NCBI GenBank assembly: GCA_045531405.1
Contig: JAZSDX010000077.1
Span: 3,506-67,505 of the forward strand
Direction of reading: 5' to 3'
DNA length: 64,000 nucleotides
Origin: RGIG4079 sp045531405
Lineage (GTDB): Bacteria > Bacteroidota > Bacteroidia > Bacteroidales > Muribaculaceae
The stretch's first letter is position 1; each line of letters starts with the position of its first letter. A model generated the notes under the pieces. It was not told where the DNA came from. It made no database searches and saw nothing but the letters and a program-made list of their open reading frames with translations. Positions 10,001-16,710 of the stretch are shown here, one piece after another. The position numbers and the translations under genes are program-made.

Positions 10001-11081
10001 AGGACACCTCACTGCCGGAACAAATACTCGTTGGGCTACCGGTTTCGACGGTAAAATATATATCAATGACCATGCGAATTCAATGCTATATTACTGGACG
10101 GCCAACGGTTTAACCAACACCAATATCGCTTCAGCGGCCGGCACTGCCATAACAAGCGACGATGCAGGAAATATCATCGTTTCTACTTCAATGTATGCCA
10201 CAGGCAACACTGCTATGAAAGTGCTACCTGCAAACGGAACAACATTCCAAGATTTGACCCTCACAATGCCCGACGGCGTAACAGCAAATCAAATGCAATA
10301 CCTCGGCAAGGCTATCGGCAACATTATGAGTGCTGAAGGTGGTGCCATCTTCATCTTCCCCAAAGATGCTACTACCGTAGCAAAAATTATCATCAAGAAT
10401 GGCGAGCAAGAATCAGCAACAAAAATAGATGTATCAGCTATTACGGCCGATGCTCAATCTATCGCTATTCCATTGACCAATGACATTAACAGTAACGACA
10501 TTGCTGCTCGTGTGCGTGGTTCAAAACACTTCTATTACAACAATGGAACTGGATTTACTGCATATCCCGACAATGGAATCAATACTACTCAAGGCGGCAC
10601 TTTATTTACCCTCAACAACACATTATTTGCAGTAGAACCAATCGGGACTGCATATCTCGACGGTTTCCAAGTTGTGGATCTCACAAACAACAAAATTGTA
10701 GCGACTCATGATGCTCAATTCTCAACAGCTGCAACTTCACCCAACCCCAACTGCATAACAGCAGAAGTGATAAACCAATACGAAGCTAAATTATATCAAT
10801 ATGTCCCCGGACAAATTGCTGCTCAATATACTTTTACGCTCACTACATCGGGCATAGGACAAATTGAAACAGAACAGAAATCAAGCATTTCTTTGGTAAA
10901 TAAATCATTAATTATTAGTGGCATGAATATTTCTAATATTAAGATTTATTCCACCTCCGGGATATTGACCACTTATAACACCCACAACAATTCTATCGAT
11001 TTATCAAGCCTAAGTGGTATTTACATCGCTGTCATAACCGATATTAATGGCAATTACACTACTTATAAAGTTGTGCTCTAA
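7035..11081 (+). CDS. Secreted beta-helix and beta-propeller protein with T9SS type A sorting tail (paralogue 2, extended)
   Basis: This 1348-residue protein is a tandem paralogue of the preceding gene. Its first roughly 870 residues align by eye almost throughout (signal peptide; beta-helix with TVYVASGTYPGDI and LTFIGNNAFSDW; propeller with SFDIDPVTGDMYF and EIGYGGHGTN; BACON-like sandwich). It then adds about 390 residues absent from paralogue 1. The first part is a choice-of-anchor/HYDIN-like beta-sandwich of about 90 residues (SKDITLQGSALTNDIILSLS). The second is a propeller-like region (WATGFDGKIYIND, ITSDDAGNIIVS) that resembles part of the proteins at 1-2172 and 25441-27099. The tail is a T9SS type A signal (IKIYSTSGILTTY, TYKVVL). 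An exported, surface-attached role is inferred. The ligand or substrate is unknown. Confidence 0.85.
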   Translation: MKKLLSLMLILFMCIANTSAATYLISNKATNSGATITHNGITFTVGSTAFTDFTSFLGANIIANSTVYVASGTYPGDITVATEGLTFIGNNAFSDWTVTRAAESVITGTIKINASNVTINGFKFTEGGRIESTSGTNAAPLSGIKVLYNYFTGSTVKRSTSIPLVEIGNIIADANANTASSQCRYKNCEASHNHFEGDATHYANCISFGGAFGTTNVIDNYFYDGGTSVYFANAQGTLNIKNNVFKNVGKTTYSAPDGGNKGDFCIGLYRSGYANSTTANIVANEFDNCYGQTSLFPLIRVYQGNSGGTDQVKAVGYKININENTFKNKTTVLPSSSHNQAGEKLLLYNDKGTGGGIIFNLANNHYDNRFYKFAWVTLNDGQGIREIYANQFTRFDIGGKMSTFGTSTLTGTDVTNHATAVSLGAVTVIQSFDIDPVTGDMYFIQKMNSSRNTSYNSLYGLDSNHDGLTVTRVPCTNINGYAYTYSTAIQSMEIGYGGHGTNMCFVRDKNGQGWLWSGGKATIKSGDDTSGATARWKFASGKDINLDGTGDTDSGVEYFNVSGSNDYPACDENSRYLCVRTSGSGINTYRIYDLDDALEGTKTLHKTVQLTKGEFAQSDISGDGGYNTWDFQSFDINGDYIYVLEGCSEENSNTITSGDPTLVITCYNWRTNEYCYRKRLNYGRINNLFGEPEGMVLRFDQYGHANLFVAVVNGPSGSRKANIYKYIIDYHTGYDDANAKATNQGDDTNTTGHFSSDYPAITFSCDTQELDFYAASLSETPSQTITITNGEYNYGQWHGVITGEDGDAFTVNTASNNAFSTSATATVTFTPKANKSTYRAYLRLFSPLASSSVESNDIVIPISATYSGGNTPATPVIKTSATNVSLSAEVGTEKSKDITLQGSALTNDIILSLSGLDADQFNLSTSSLSSAGGNVTITYNPSNSGTHSATLTASSNGAEDIEITITGTATDAPAIVTGYSLTQDWAQTSGHLTAGTNTRWATGFDGKIYINDHANSMLYYWTANGLTNTNIASAAGTAITSDDAGNIIVSTSMYATGNTAMKVLPANGTTFQDLTLTMPDGVTANQMQYLGKAIGNIMSAEGGAIFIFPKDATTVAKIIIKNGEQESATKIDVSAITADAQSIAIPLTNDINSNDIAARVRGSKHFYYNNGTGFTAYPDNGINTTQGGTLFTLNNTLFAVEPIGTAYLDGFQVVDLTNNKIVATHDAQFSTAATSPNPNCITAEVINQYEAKLYQYVPGQIAAQYTFTLTTSGIGQIETEQKSSISLVNKSLIISGMNISNIKIYSTSGILTTYNTHNNSIDLSSLSGIYIAVITDINGNYTTYKVVL

Positions 11082-11093
11082 TATCGCTAATTG

Positions 11094-11137
11094 AAAATGA
11101 ATGAGGTGATTCGGAGTAGAATCACCTCATTCATTTT
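11094..11137. terminator. Bidirectional intrinsic terminator between convergent genes
   Basis: A perfect 19-bp inverted repeat with a 6-nt loop (arms 11094-11112 and 11119-11137) is flanked by A-rich and T-rich ends. It lies between the stop codons of two convergent genes, so it can serve both. Confidence 0.9.
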
Positions 11138-11150
11138 ATGTATTTAACGT

Positions 11151-12017
11151 TTATTTTGCCGGGCCATAAAATACCCATGCTGATGGGAATCCATTATTTG
11201 CAACCGAATCAAGATAATGTTTTGCATTATCTTTGTTAGGACTGCTATATATTGCAATGCGATTCAACGTTGAATCTGAAATAATATAGGCTTTACCAAA
11301 TTTTCCTTCATCAACCATTTTTTGAGCACTTTCCAATGACCTCAATGTCATTACCACTACATGATATGCCGAATCACATGATGTGGAAACAATATCATCG
11401 GTATCAGCATCTAACGCATTCATAAGTGGAGTAAATACCGAGTCTTCATATACTGAATCAACAATATCCACCGACAAATTTGCACTTTCATTTAACCCAT
11501 CAATTTGCGAAATTGTATCATCTTCACTATAGAACGAGTATTCAAAAAGTTTAGACCACGATGGATCGGACACAAATTTATATGCAATAATACCTATTAT
11601 TCCTAATATTAAAATCATTGAATAAAAAGCCCATTCCGGCATCCAAAATATCTTTCGAGATTTTTCACCAGTGCTTTCTGTCTCAATTGTCTCTTCTAAT
11701 CTCTGATCATCTTCTGTTATCTCCTCTTTTAACGATTCTGTTGGAGCATTTGTATCAGCTATTGATTCTACAATAACCACATAATCATTCTTAGTGGTTT
11801 CTTCTTTAAGCAATTCTTCATGTTCAGTCTCTGCTTCTGGAGCAAAGTCCTCTTTTATAACAACCTCTTCATGTTGCGTTTCTTCTACTTTAAGATAGAC
11901 TATCTCAGGCATCGGGTCTTTGAGTGCAATGCCACAATTTGAACAAAAGTTAGCATTTTCTGACACTTCAAAACCACATCTAAAACATTTATTCATATCC
12001 ATTATTTTAATTTTCAT
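11151..12017 (-). CDS. Zinc-ribbon membrane protein with C-terminal SPOR-like domain
   Basis: This 288-residue protein has three parts. An N-terminal zinc ribbon shows two CxxC pairs (Cys11/14 and Cys25/28). A long acidic linker is rich in Glu. One transmembrane helix lies near residues 132-151, and a C-terminal region of about 75 residues looks like a SPOR domain (YHVVVMTLRSLESAQ, KAYIISDSTLNRIAIY). SPOR domains bind denuded septal peptidoglycan; the topology implies ribbon in the cytoplasm and SPOR in the periplasm. The start could be ATG 12017, 12002 or 11996; all keep the ribbon. A terminator hairpin for the tRNA operon lies directly upstream, so the promoter is unclear and read-through is possible. 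A cell-division or envelope-sensing role is inference only. Confidence 0.75.
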   Translation of the reverse strand: MKIKIMDMNKCFRCGFEVSENANFCSNCGIALKDPMPEIVYLKVEETQHEEVVIKEDFAPEAETEHEELLKEETTKNDYVVIVESIADTNAPTESLKEEITEDDQRLEETIETESTGEKSRKIFWMPEWAFYSMILILGIIGIIAYKFVSDPSWSKLFEYSFYSEDDTISQIDGLNESANLSVDIVDSVYEDSVFTPLMNALDADTDDIVSTSCDSAYHVVVMTLRSLESAQKMVDEGKFGKAYIISDSTLNRIAIYSSPNKDNAKHYLDSVANNGFPSAWVFYGPAK

Positions 12018-12021
12018 AAAA

Positions 12022-12055
12022 CAAAAACAGGTTAATTGCTATTGCAATCAACCTG
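12022..12055 (-). terminator. Intrinsic terminator of the tRNA operon
   Basis: On the minus strand a 12-bp stem with one mismatch (CAGGTTGATTGC paired with GCAATTAACCTG, loop AATA) is followed by TTTTTG and TTTT. It lies 16 nt past the 3' end of tRNA-Leu and 5 nt before the ATG of the zinc-ribbon gene. Confidence 0.85.
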
Positions 12056-12070
12056 CTATTCAATGAAATG

Positions 12071-12154
12071 TGTCCGAGATGAGATTCGAACTCACACAGC
12101 CGCACGGCCACTACCCCCTCAAAGTAGCGTGTCTACCAATTCCACCACCCGGAC
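12071..12154 (-). tRNA. tRNA-Leu (anticodon GAG)
   Basis: This 84-nt minus-strand tRNA has acceptor stem GTCCGGG/CTCGGAC with discriminator A, a long variable arm as expected for leucine, and a T loop TTCGAAT. The anticodon stem CTACT/GGTAG encloses the loop TTGAGGG, giving anticodon GAG for CUC/CUU codons. The terminal CCA is not encoded. It is the third tRNA in the operon. Confidence 0.93.
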
Positions 12155-12195
12155 GAGCATCAACCTCCGATTTGAGATTTATATAAAAAAATTAG

Positions 12196-12268
12196 AGCGA
12201 AAAACGGGACTCGAACCCGCGACCCCAACCTTGGCAAGGTTGTGCTCTACCAACTGAGCTATTTTCGC
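12196..12268 (-). tRNA. tRNA-Gly (anticodon GCC), copy 2
   Basis: This 73-nt tRNA has acceptor stem GCGAAAA paired with TTTTCGC, D-arm AGCTCAGTTGGTAGAGC and anticodon loop TTGCCAA (GCC, reading GGC/GGU). The CCA end is not encoded. It is identical in sequence to the copy at 12316-12388. Confidence 0.96.
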
Positions 12269-12315
12269 AATTCTAATCTCTTTTCAAAGATTGATATATT
12301 TCATTGTTCTCTTTG

Positions 12316-12388
12316 AGCGAAAAACGGGACTCGAACCCGCGACCCCAACCTTGGCAAGGTTGTGCTCTACCAACTGAGCTATTTTCGC
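12316..12388 (-). tRNA. tRNA-Gly (anticodon GCC), copy 1
   Basis: This is the first tRNA of the operon and is identical to the 73-nt copy at 12196-12268, from which it is separated by 47 nt. The anticodon loop TTGCCAA gives GCC. A strong promoter lies immediately upstream at 12398-12429. Confidence 0.96.
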
Positions 12389-12397
12389 AATTGCGTT

Positions 12398-12429
12398 GCA
12401 AAGGTAGGCATTATTTTTGAATTGGCAAA
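12398..12429 (-). promoter_or_regulatory. Complete Bacteroidota promoter of the Gly-Gly-Leu tRNA operon
   Basis: On the minus strand this reads TTTG, a 19-nt spacer, then TACCTTTGC, which matches the Bacteroidota primary-sigma consensus in both elements. The -7 element ends 10 nt upstream of the first mature tRNA base. It is the best promoter in the window. Confidence 0.9.
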
Positions 12430-12587
12430 TGTTTTCTCCACTTTTTTTTCATTTTTTCTACCACATATCATCAACATCGTTATTATCAATCATTTAAAAT
12501 TTACAACTTTTTTCAACACAATCATTTTCATTTTCAATAAACATATAATTATCGCACAAACTATTTCCATAATCCAACTCATTAAAG

Positions 12588-12596
12588 TAACTTTGC
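12588..12596 (+). promoter_or_regulatory. Bacteroidota -7 promoter element for the acyltransferase-ugd pair
   Basis: TAACTTTGC matches the TAnnTTTGC consensus and lies only 17 nt before the GTG start at 12613, implying a very short leader. Confidence 0.65.
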
Positions 12597-12612
12597 ACCA
12601 AATTAAACAATA

Positions 12613-13620
12613 GTGCGCAACCCCGTTTTCGACATAATGAAATTTATTGCTATCATGGGAGTGATAGTGGGACATTGTGTTCACGATTGGCGACAACCAT
12701 TGGTTTACATCTGTAATTTGCAGTTGTTCTTTTTCGTTGGCGGATATTTTTTCAAGCCTAAATCCATCACTAACGCGTTCAAATATGAAGTACAAAGAAT
12801 ATTTACCCCCTACCTTATTGGCGGAGTTTGTATTTCTATAATATTTGTTTGTCTTTATATTAGCAATCAAAACTTCAACTTGTGGAATCGTATTTCTCCA
12901 TTACTTATCGGTGGAGGAGCTTTTCTTAATAACCATTATGGTTTTATGCTATGGTTCCTTACGGCATTATTTGTATGCTCTATTATATATACAATTATCA
13001 ACCAGCACTTCAAAGGATACATTTATAGCACTTTAGCCATTATCGTCGTTACTACTATCGGTTACTACTTAAGCATTTATTGCAGACTAATAATACCATT
13101 CCTCATTCCCCAAGCATGTGTAGCAATTATCTTTTTCCACTCGGGCTACATGTTCAGAGCCTATAATTCAATAACGCCTAAATCCTATACCTTAATATGG
13201 TGGAGCCTTGCTATTTTATTTGCAACGATACTATATAATTTAGGCACTTGTGACATATACACCAGCCAATACCGAATGTTTCCATTGTATATATTAGGTT
13301 CTTTAGGTGGCATTTTTATTGTTTCACAATTAAGTTATTATTGTTGCATCGCAACTCCTAAATTTGCTAATATTTTGGCCCGATTAGGCTCCATGTCAAT
13401 TCTCATTTATCTTGTTCACTTCCTAGAATTCACCGTTGGAGGATCCTACCATATCACTTCTAAACTCCTCTTTTTTATCGACAATTATAAAGAGTCTATG
13501 CTCGAAAAAATACTTTTTGCACTTATAGTTTCGTTATTACTATATCAAATTCCGATAGTGCGTCATGTGCTTCGCCTATCTAAACCACAATATATCGATA
13601 TCAAAGAATTAAAATCATGA
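12613..13620 (+). CDS. Acyltransferase 3 family membrane protein
   Basis: This 335-residue polytopic membrane protein begins with GTG at 12613. The N-terminal phrase FDIMKFIAIMGVIVGH matches the acyltransferase-3 family, where the His of this first helix is important for transfer of acyl groups to sugars or lipids. About ten hydrophobic helices span the rest. The protein is slightly short for the family and has no extra SGNH domain. Its stop codon overlaps the ugd start by 4 bp (ATGA), so the two are translationally coupled. A role in modifying an envelope glycan is inferred from the ugd partner. The acceptor is unknown. Confidence 0.85.
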   Translation: MRNPVFDIMKFIAIMGVIVGHCVHDWRQPLVYICNLQLFFFVGGYFFKPKSITNAFKYEVQRIFTPYLIGGVCISIIFVCLYISNQNFNLWNRISPLLIGGGAFLNNHYGFMLWFLTALFVCSIIYTIINQHFKGYIYSTLAIIVVTTIGYYLSIYCRLIIPFLIPQACVAIIFFHSGYMFRAYNSITPKSYTLIWWSLAILFATILYNLGTCDIYTSQYRMFPLYILGSLGGIFIVSQLSYYCCIATPKFANILARLGSMSILIYLVHFLEFTVGGSYHITSKLLFFIDNYKESMLEKILFALIVSLLLYQIPIVRHVLRLSKPQYIDIKELKS

Positions 13621-14927
13621 ATATAGCTATCGTCGGAACCGGATACGTAGGATTAGTTTCAGGAACATGTTTTTCTGACATGGGCATCAATGTAACATGT
13701 GTTGATGTTGACCAATCAAAAATTGACAACCTAAAAAACGGCATTATTCCCATCTACGAACCAGGACTTGAAGAGATGGTAAAGAAAAACATCAAAGCAC
13801 GCCGTTTGAGATTTGAGACTGACCTCACAAAAGTTCTCGACGATGTTGATGTAGTGTTTAGTGCTGTTGGTACCCCACCCGACGAAGACGGCAGTGCCGA
13901 CCTCAAATATGTACTTGCCGTTGCTCGTACCATAGGTCAACATATTAACAAATACACTGTAATCGTAACCAAAAGCACCGTACCTGTTGGCACTGCAGCC
14001 AAAGTAAAAGCGACCATACAAGAGGAAATCACTAAACGTGGTGTTGATGTTGATTTTGATGTTGCCTCTAACCCTGAATTCCTTAAAGAGGGCGCAGCAA
14101 TAAAAGATTTTATGAGCCCCGACCGTGTCGTGGTGGGTGTAGAAACAGAGCGCGCTCGCAAAATCATGTCACGACTCTACAAACCGTTTATGCTGGTTAA
14201 TGACCGTATGATTTTTACCGATATCCCTTCGGCAGAAATGATTAAATATGCAGCTAACGCCATGCTTGCCACTCGCATATCTTTTATGAACGATATTGCC
14301 AATCTTTGTGAATTGGTTGGTGCCGATGTTAACATGGTAAGAAAAGGTATTGGGTCAGACAATCGCATAGGTAAAAAATTCCTATATCCAGGCTGTGGAT
14401 ATGGGGGCAGCTGCTTTCCCAAAGATGTAAAAGCACTTATTAAGACTGCTGAAAAAGCCGGATACCCTATGCGAGTTCTCAAAGCCGTTGAAGAAGTGAA
14501 TGAACGCCAAAAAGAGGTGTTATTCGATAAACTCATGAAACACTTCAATGGCGATATTACCGGCAAAACTATTGCCGTGTGGGGACTTGCATTCAAACCA
14601 GAGACCGATGACATGCGAGAAGCTCCCTCTCTAATTCTAATCGACAAAATCATAGCCGCCGGGGGCAAAGTAAAAGTATATGACCCTATCGCAATACCCG
14701 AATGCCAACGACGCATAGGCAACAAGGTTACATACGGCAACGATCTGTATGACGCCACACTTGATGTCGATGCACTTTTACTCGTAACCGAATGGAGAGA
14801 ATTCCGTTTTCCGAACTTTACTATTTTAAGTAAAGTAATGAAAGAAAAGGTCATTATTGATGGCAGAAATATATACGATCGCAACGAACTTGACCAGTTC
14901 GGATTTACATACTACAAAATCGGATAA
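13617..14927 (+). CDS. ugd: UDP-glucose 6-dehydrogenase
   Basis: This 436-residue NAD-dependent enzyme oxidises UDP-glucose to UDP-glucuronate for capsule or exopolysaccharide synthesis. The N-terminal Rossmann motif is GTGYVGLVSG (7-16). The conserved segment NPEFLKEGAA is at 152-161 and a Lys lies at 210 (MIKYAANAM). The catalytic cysteine Cys266 lies in GCGYGGSCFPKD (259-270). The C-terminal domain carries the usual GLAFKPETDDMREAPS motif. Length is normal. It overlaps the acyltransferase by 4 bp. No terminator is obvious after it. Confidence 0.97.
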   Translation: MNIAIVGTGYVGLVSGTCFSDMGINVTCVDVDQSKIDNLKNGIIPIYEPGLEEMVKKNIKARRLRFETDLTKVLDDVDVVFSAVGTPPDEDGSADLKYVLAVARTIGQHINKYTVIVTKSTVPVGTAAKVKATIQEEITKRGVDVDFDVASNPEFLKEGAAIKDFMSPDRVVVGVETERARKIMSRLYKPFMLVNDRMIFTDIPSAEMIKYAANAMLATRISFMNDIANLCELVGADVNMVRKGIGSDNRIGKKFLYPGCGYGGSCFPKDVKALIKTAEKAGYPMRVLKAVEEVNERQKEVLFDKLMKHFNGDITGKTIAVWGLAFKPETDDMREAPSLILIDKIIAAGGKVKVYDPIAIPECQRRIGNKVTYGNDLYDATLDVDALLLVTEWREFRFPNFTILSKVMKEKVIIDGRNIYDRNELDQFGFTYYKIG

Positions 14928-15007
14928 ACAAATTTGGTTTCGTAGCTTGGAAAATGAACAATTACTGATTTATTTAGTAGTGGGGTTAATTTTTCGATTT
15001 TTATTCG

Positions 15008-15016
15008 TAATTTTGC
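15008..15016 (+). promoter_or_regulatory. Bacteroidota -7 promoter element for the metal efflux operon
   Basis: TAATTTTGC matches the consensus and lies 15 nt upstream of the ATG at 15032. It probably drives the His-rich protein gene and the RND efflux genes behind it. Confidence 0.6.
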
Positions 15017-15031
15017 AATGATAATATTTAG

Positions 15032-15466
15032 ATGAAGAAAATTATTTCAAGCATATCAATTGTAGTGATGCTGATGATTGTGATGAGTTCAATCATTCAG
15101 TTTCATCATCATGACGATAATGGGAATATTATCTTTGCCATTACAACAATGTGTTGTAATAACACCGAGGTGCATCATGATATCCATGAAACAACCGATT
15201 GCAATCATTGCCACCACGATGATGACCACGAATGTGGCGATGGTGAAGATTGCTCGGCTCACCTTGGGGATTATCAAGCGACAAAGCAAACATCAATTTA
15301 TATTGACAACCACCCCACCCTCTTATTGAGCACAATCACCTGTGACTCAAACATTTGCATCACAAACTTCGATTATCAAAAGGAAAACCTTTATATTCAA
15401 AGCGACTCCCCTATAAATGAAGGGGTTAGATTGGCTATAGGGCTTCGTGCACCCCCATATTGCTAA
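15032..15466 (+). CDS. Small exported His/Asp/Cys-rich protein of a metal-efflux operon
   Basis: This 144-residue protein starts with a hydrophobic signal-like segment (about residues 3-22). A central stretch (about 25-80) is rich in His, Asp and Cys (HHHDD, TTMCCNN, CNHCHHDDDHECGDGEDC). Such a composition suggests binding of divalent or soft metals in the periplasm. The C-terminal 60 residues are not metal-rich and end in RAPPYC. I recognise no named family with certainty. It heads the operon with the adaptor, pump and channel genes, so a metal chaperone, buffer or sensor for the efflux system is the best inference. The 83-nt gap to the adaptor contains a weak hairpin (TTCCC at 15486, GGGAA at 15506). 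Confidence 0.8.
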   Translation: MKKIISSISIVVMLMIVMSSIIQFHHHDDNGNIIFAITTMCCNNTEVHHDIHETTDCNHCHHDDDHECGDGEDCSAHLGDYQATKQTSIYIDNHPTLLLSTITCDSNICITNFDYQKENLYIQSDSPINEGVRLAIGLRAPPYC

Positions 15467-15549
15467 AATACGCTATCGATCAACATTCCCAGGCTCACAG
15501 CATCAGGGAATACCATTAATCTATTTACTAAACTCAAAATCAAACAAAT

Positions 15550-16698
15550 ATGAAAAGAACATGGCATAGTATAGCAATATGCTCTACTTTACTCGTTTAT
15601 ATAACATCTTGTACACCATCGGCAAAAGATGATGGATTAGGGCATCATCATCACGACCATGGGAGCCACGGAGGAAACAACCATGGAAGTGAAATAGTGC
15701 TTTCGGTCGAGCAAGCTAAAAAATTCGGGGTTTATAGCCAAATGGTAAAACCCCGTGATTTCAATAATATTATAAAAGTATCGGGGCAAATAGAATCGGC
15801 GCCAACTGACCAATCAATCGTTGCAGCAACAGCTCCCGGAATTGTAAAATTCACACCTGGAACAGTAGAAGGGAAAATTGTATCAAGTGGCACAACGATT
15901 GCTCGCATTTCATCAAAAAACATAGCCGGTGGCGACCCCAATGAGTATGCACGTGTGGCTGTTGAAGCGACAAAACGCGAACTTGACCGATTGACACCAC
16001 TACATGAAGATGGAATTGTTACGACAAAAGAATATAATGCAGCCAAGCAAGCATACGATGAGGCATTAGCTTCATACTCGGGATTGCCTACCGGTGGCAT
16101 TGCTAAAGCAGCAACTTCGGGTGCAATAACCCAACTTCTTGTAAAAGAGGGGGAATATGTAACTACCGGGCAACCAATTGCTGTCATATCGGGCTCTACT
16201 CGCCTTACTTTGCGAGCTGACCTTCCCGAAAAATATTATAGACAACTCCCAACTATCACAACTGCAAGTTTCAAGCCATCGTATGCCGACAATGTAATCC
16301 ATCTCAATGAGGTAAATGGCAAAATGGTATCAATGCCAACAACTGCCACAGCCCAACAAACCGGATACATCCCTATTCATTTCTCATTTGACAACAACGG
16401 ATTGGCAATTCCGGGTGCATTTGTTGAAGTATATCTTATTGGCAGCACCAAATCAAATGCGATTGTGTTACCTATTGATGCCATAACAGAACAACAAGGG
16501 AAACACTATGTGTATGTGAAACTTGATGATGAGTGTTATGAAAAACGATTGGTTGAGATAGGCAACTCTAACGGAAGCGAAGTTGAAATTCTCTCAGGAT
16601 TAACACGCAAAGACGAAGTTGTAACCAAAGGTGCTATCATAGTGAAATTGGCAGAATCGAGCGGTGCAATTCCCGAAGGTCATAGTCATAACCATTAA
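15550..16698 (+). CDS. Periplasmic adaptor lipoprotein of a heavy-metal RND efflux pump (CusB/CzcB type)
   Basis: This 382-residue membrane-fusion protein links the inner-membrane pump to the outer-membrane channel. The lipobox YITSC places the lipidated Cys at 21. Next comes a His-rich stretch (residues about 31-47, with GHHHHDHGSHG), a likely metal-binding extension. The barrel-sandwich halves flank a short helical hairpin (about 125-175). The C-terminal membrane-proximal domain ends in another His-rich tail (EGHSHNH). It sits 12 nt before the pump gene. The His-rich ends and the pump family indicate cation export (Co/Zn/Cd or Cu/Ag); the metal cannot be decided from sequence alone. Confidence 0.92.
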   Translation: MKRTWHSIAICSTLLVYITSCTPSAKDDGLGHHHHDHGSHGGNNHGSEIVLSVEQAKKFGVYSQMVKPRDFNNIIKVSGQIESAPTDQSIVAATAPGIVKFTPGTVEGKIVSSGTTIARISSKNIAGGDPNEYARVAVEATKRELDRLTPLHEDGIVTTKEYNAAKQAYDEALASYSGLPTGGIAKAATSGAITQLLVKEGEYVTTGQPIAVISGSTRLTLRADLPEKYYRQLPTITTASFKPSYADNVIHLNEVNGKMVSMPTTATAQQTGYIPIHFSFDNNGLAIPGAFVEVYLIGSTKSNAIVLPIDAITEQQGKHYVYVKLDDECYEKRLVEIGNSNGSEVEILSGLTRKDEVVTKGAIIVKLAESSGAIPEGHSHNH

Positions 16699-16710
16699 AC
16701 AAGACCGACT

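Noticed and set aside
12036..12257. Open reading frame across the tRNA genes
   Set aside because: It is antisense to two tRNA genes and resembles no protein; tRNA-antisense frames are a common artefact.
12196..12388. Repeated 73-bp units that could look like a CRISPR or tandem repeat
   Set aside because: They are two identical tRNA-Gly genes with full cloverleaf structure. No CRISPR repeats or cas genes are in the window.
15486..15510. Hairpin TTCCC/GGGAA between the His-rich protein and adaptor genes
   Set aside because: Only five base pairs with a 15-nt loop; too weak to claim as a terminator or operator.
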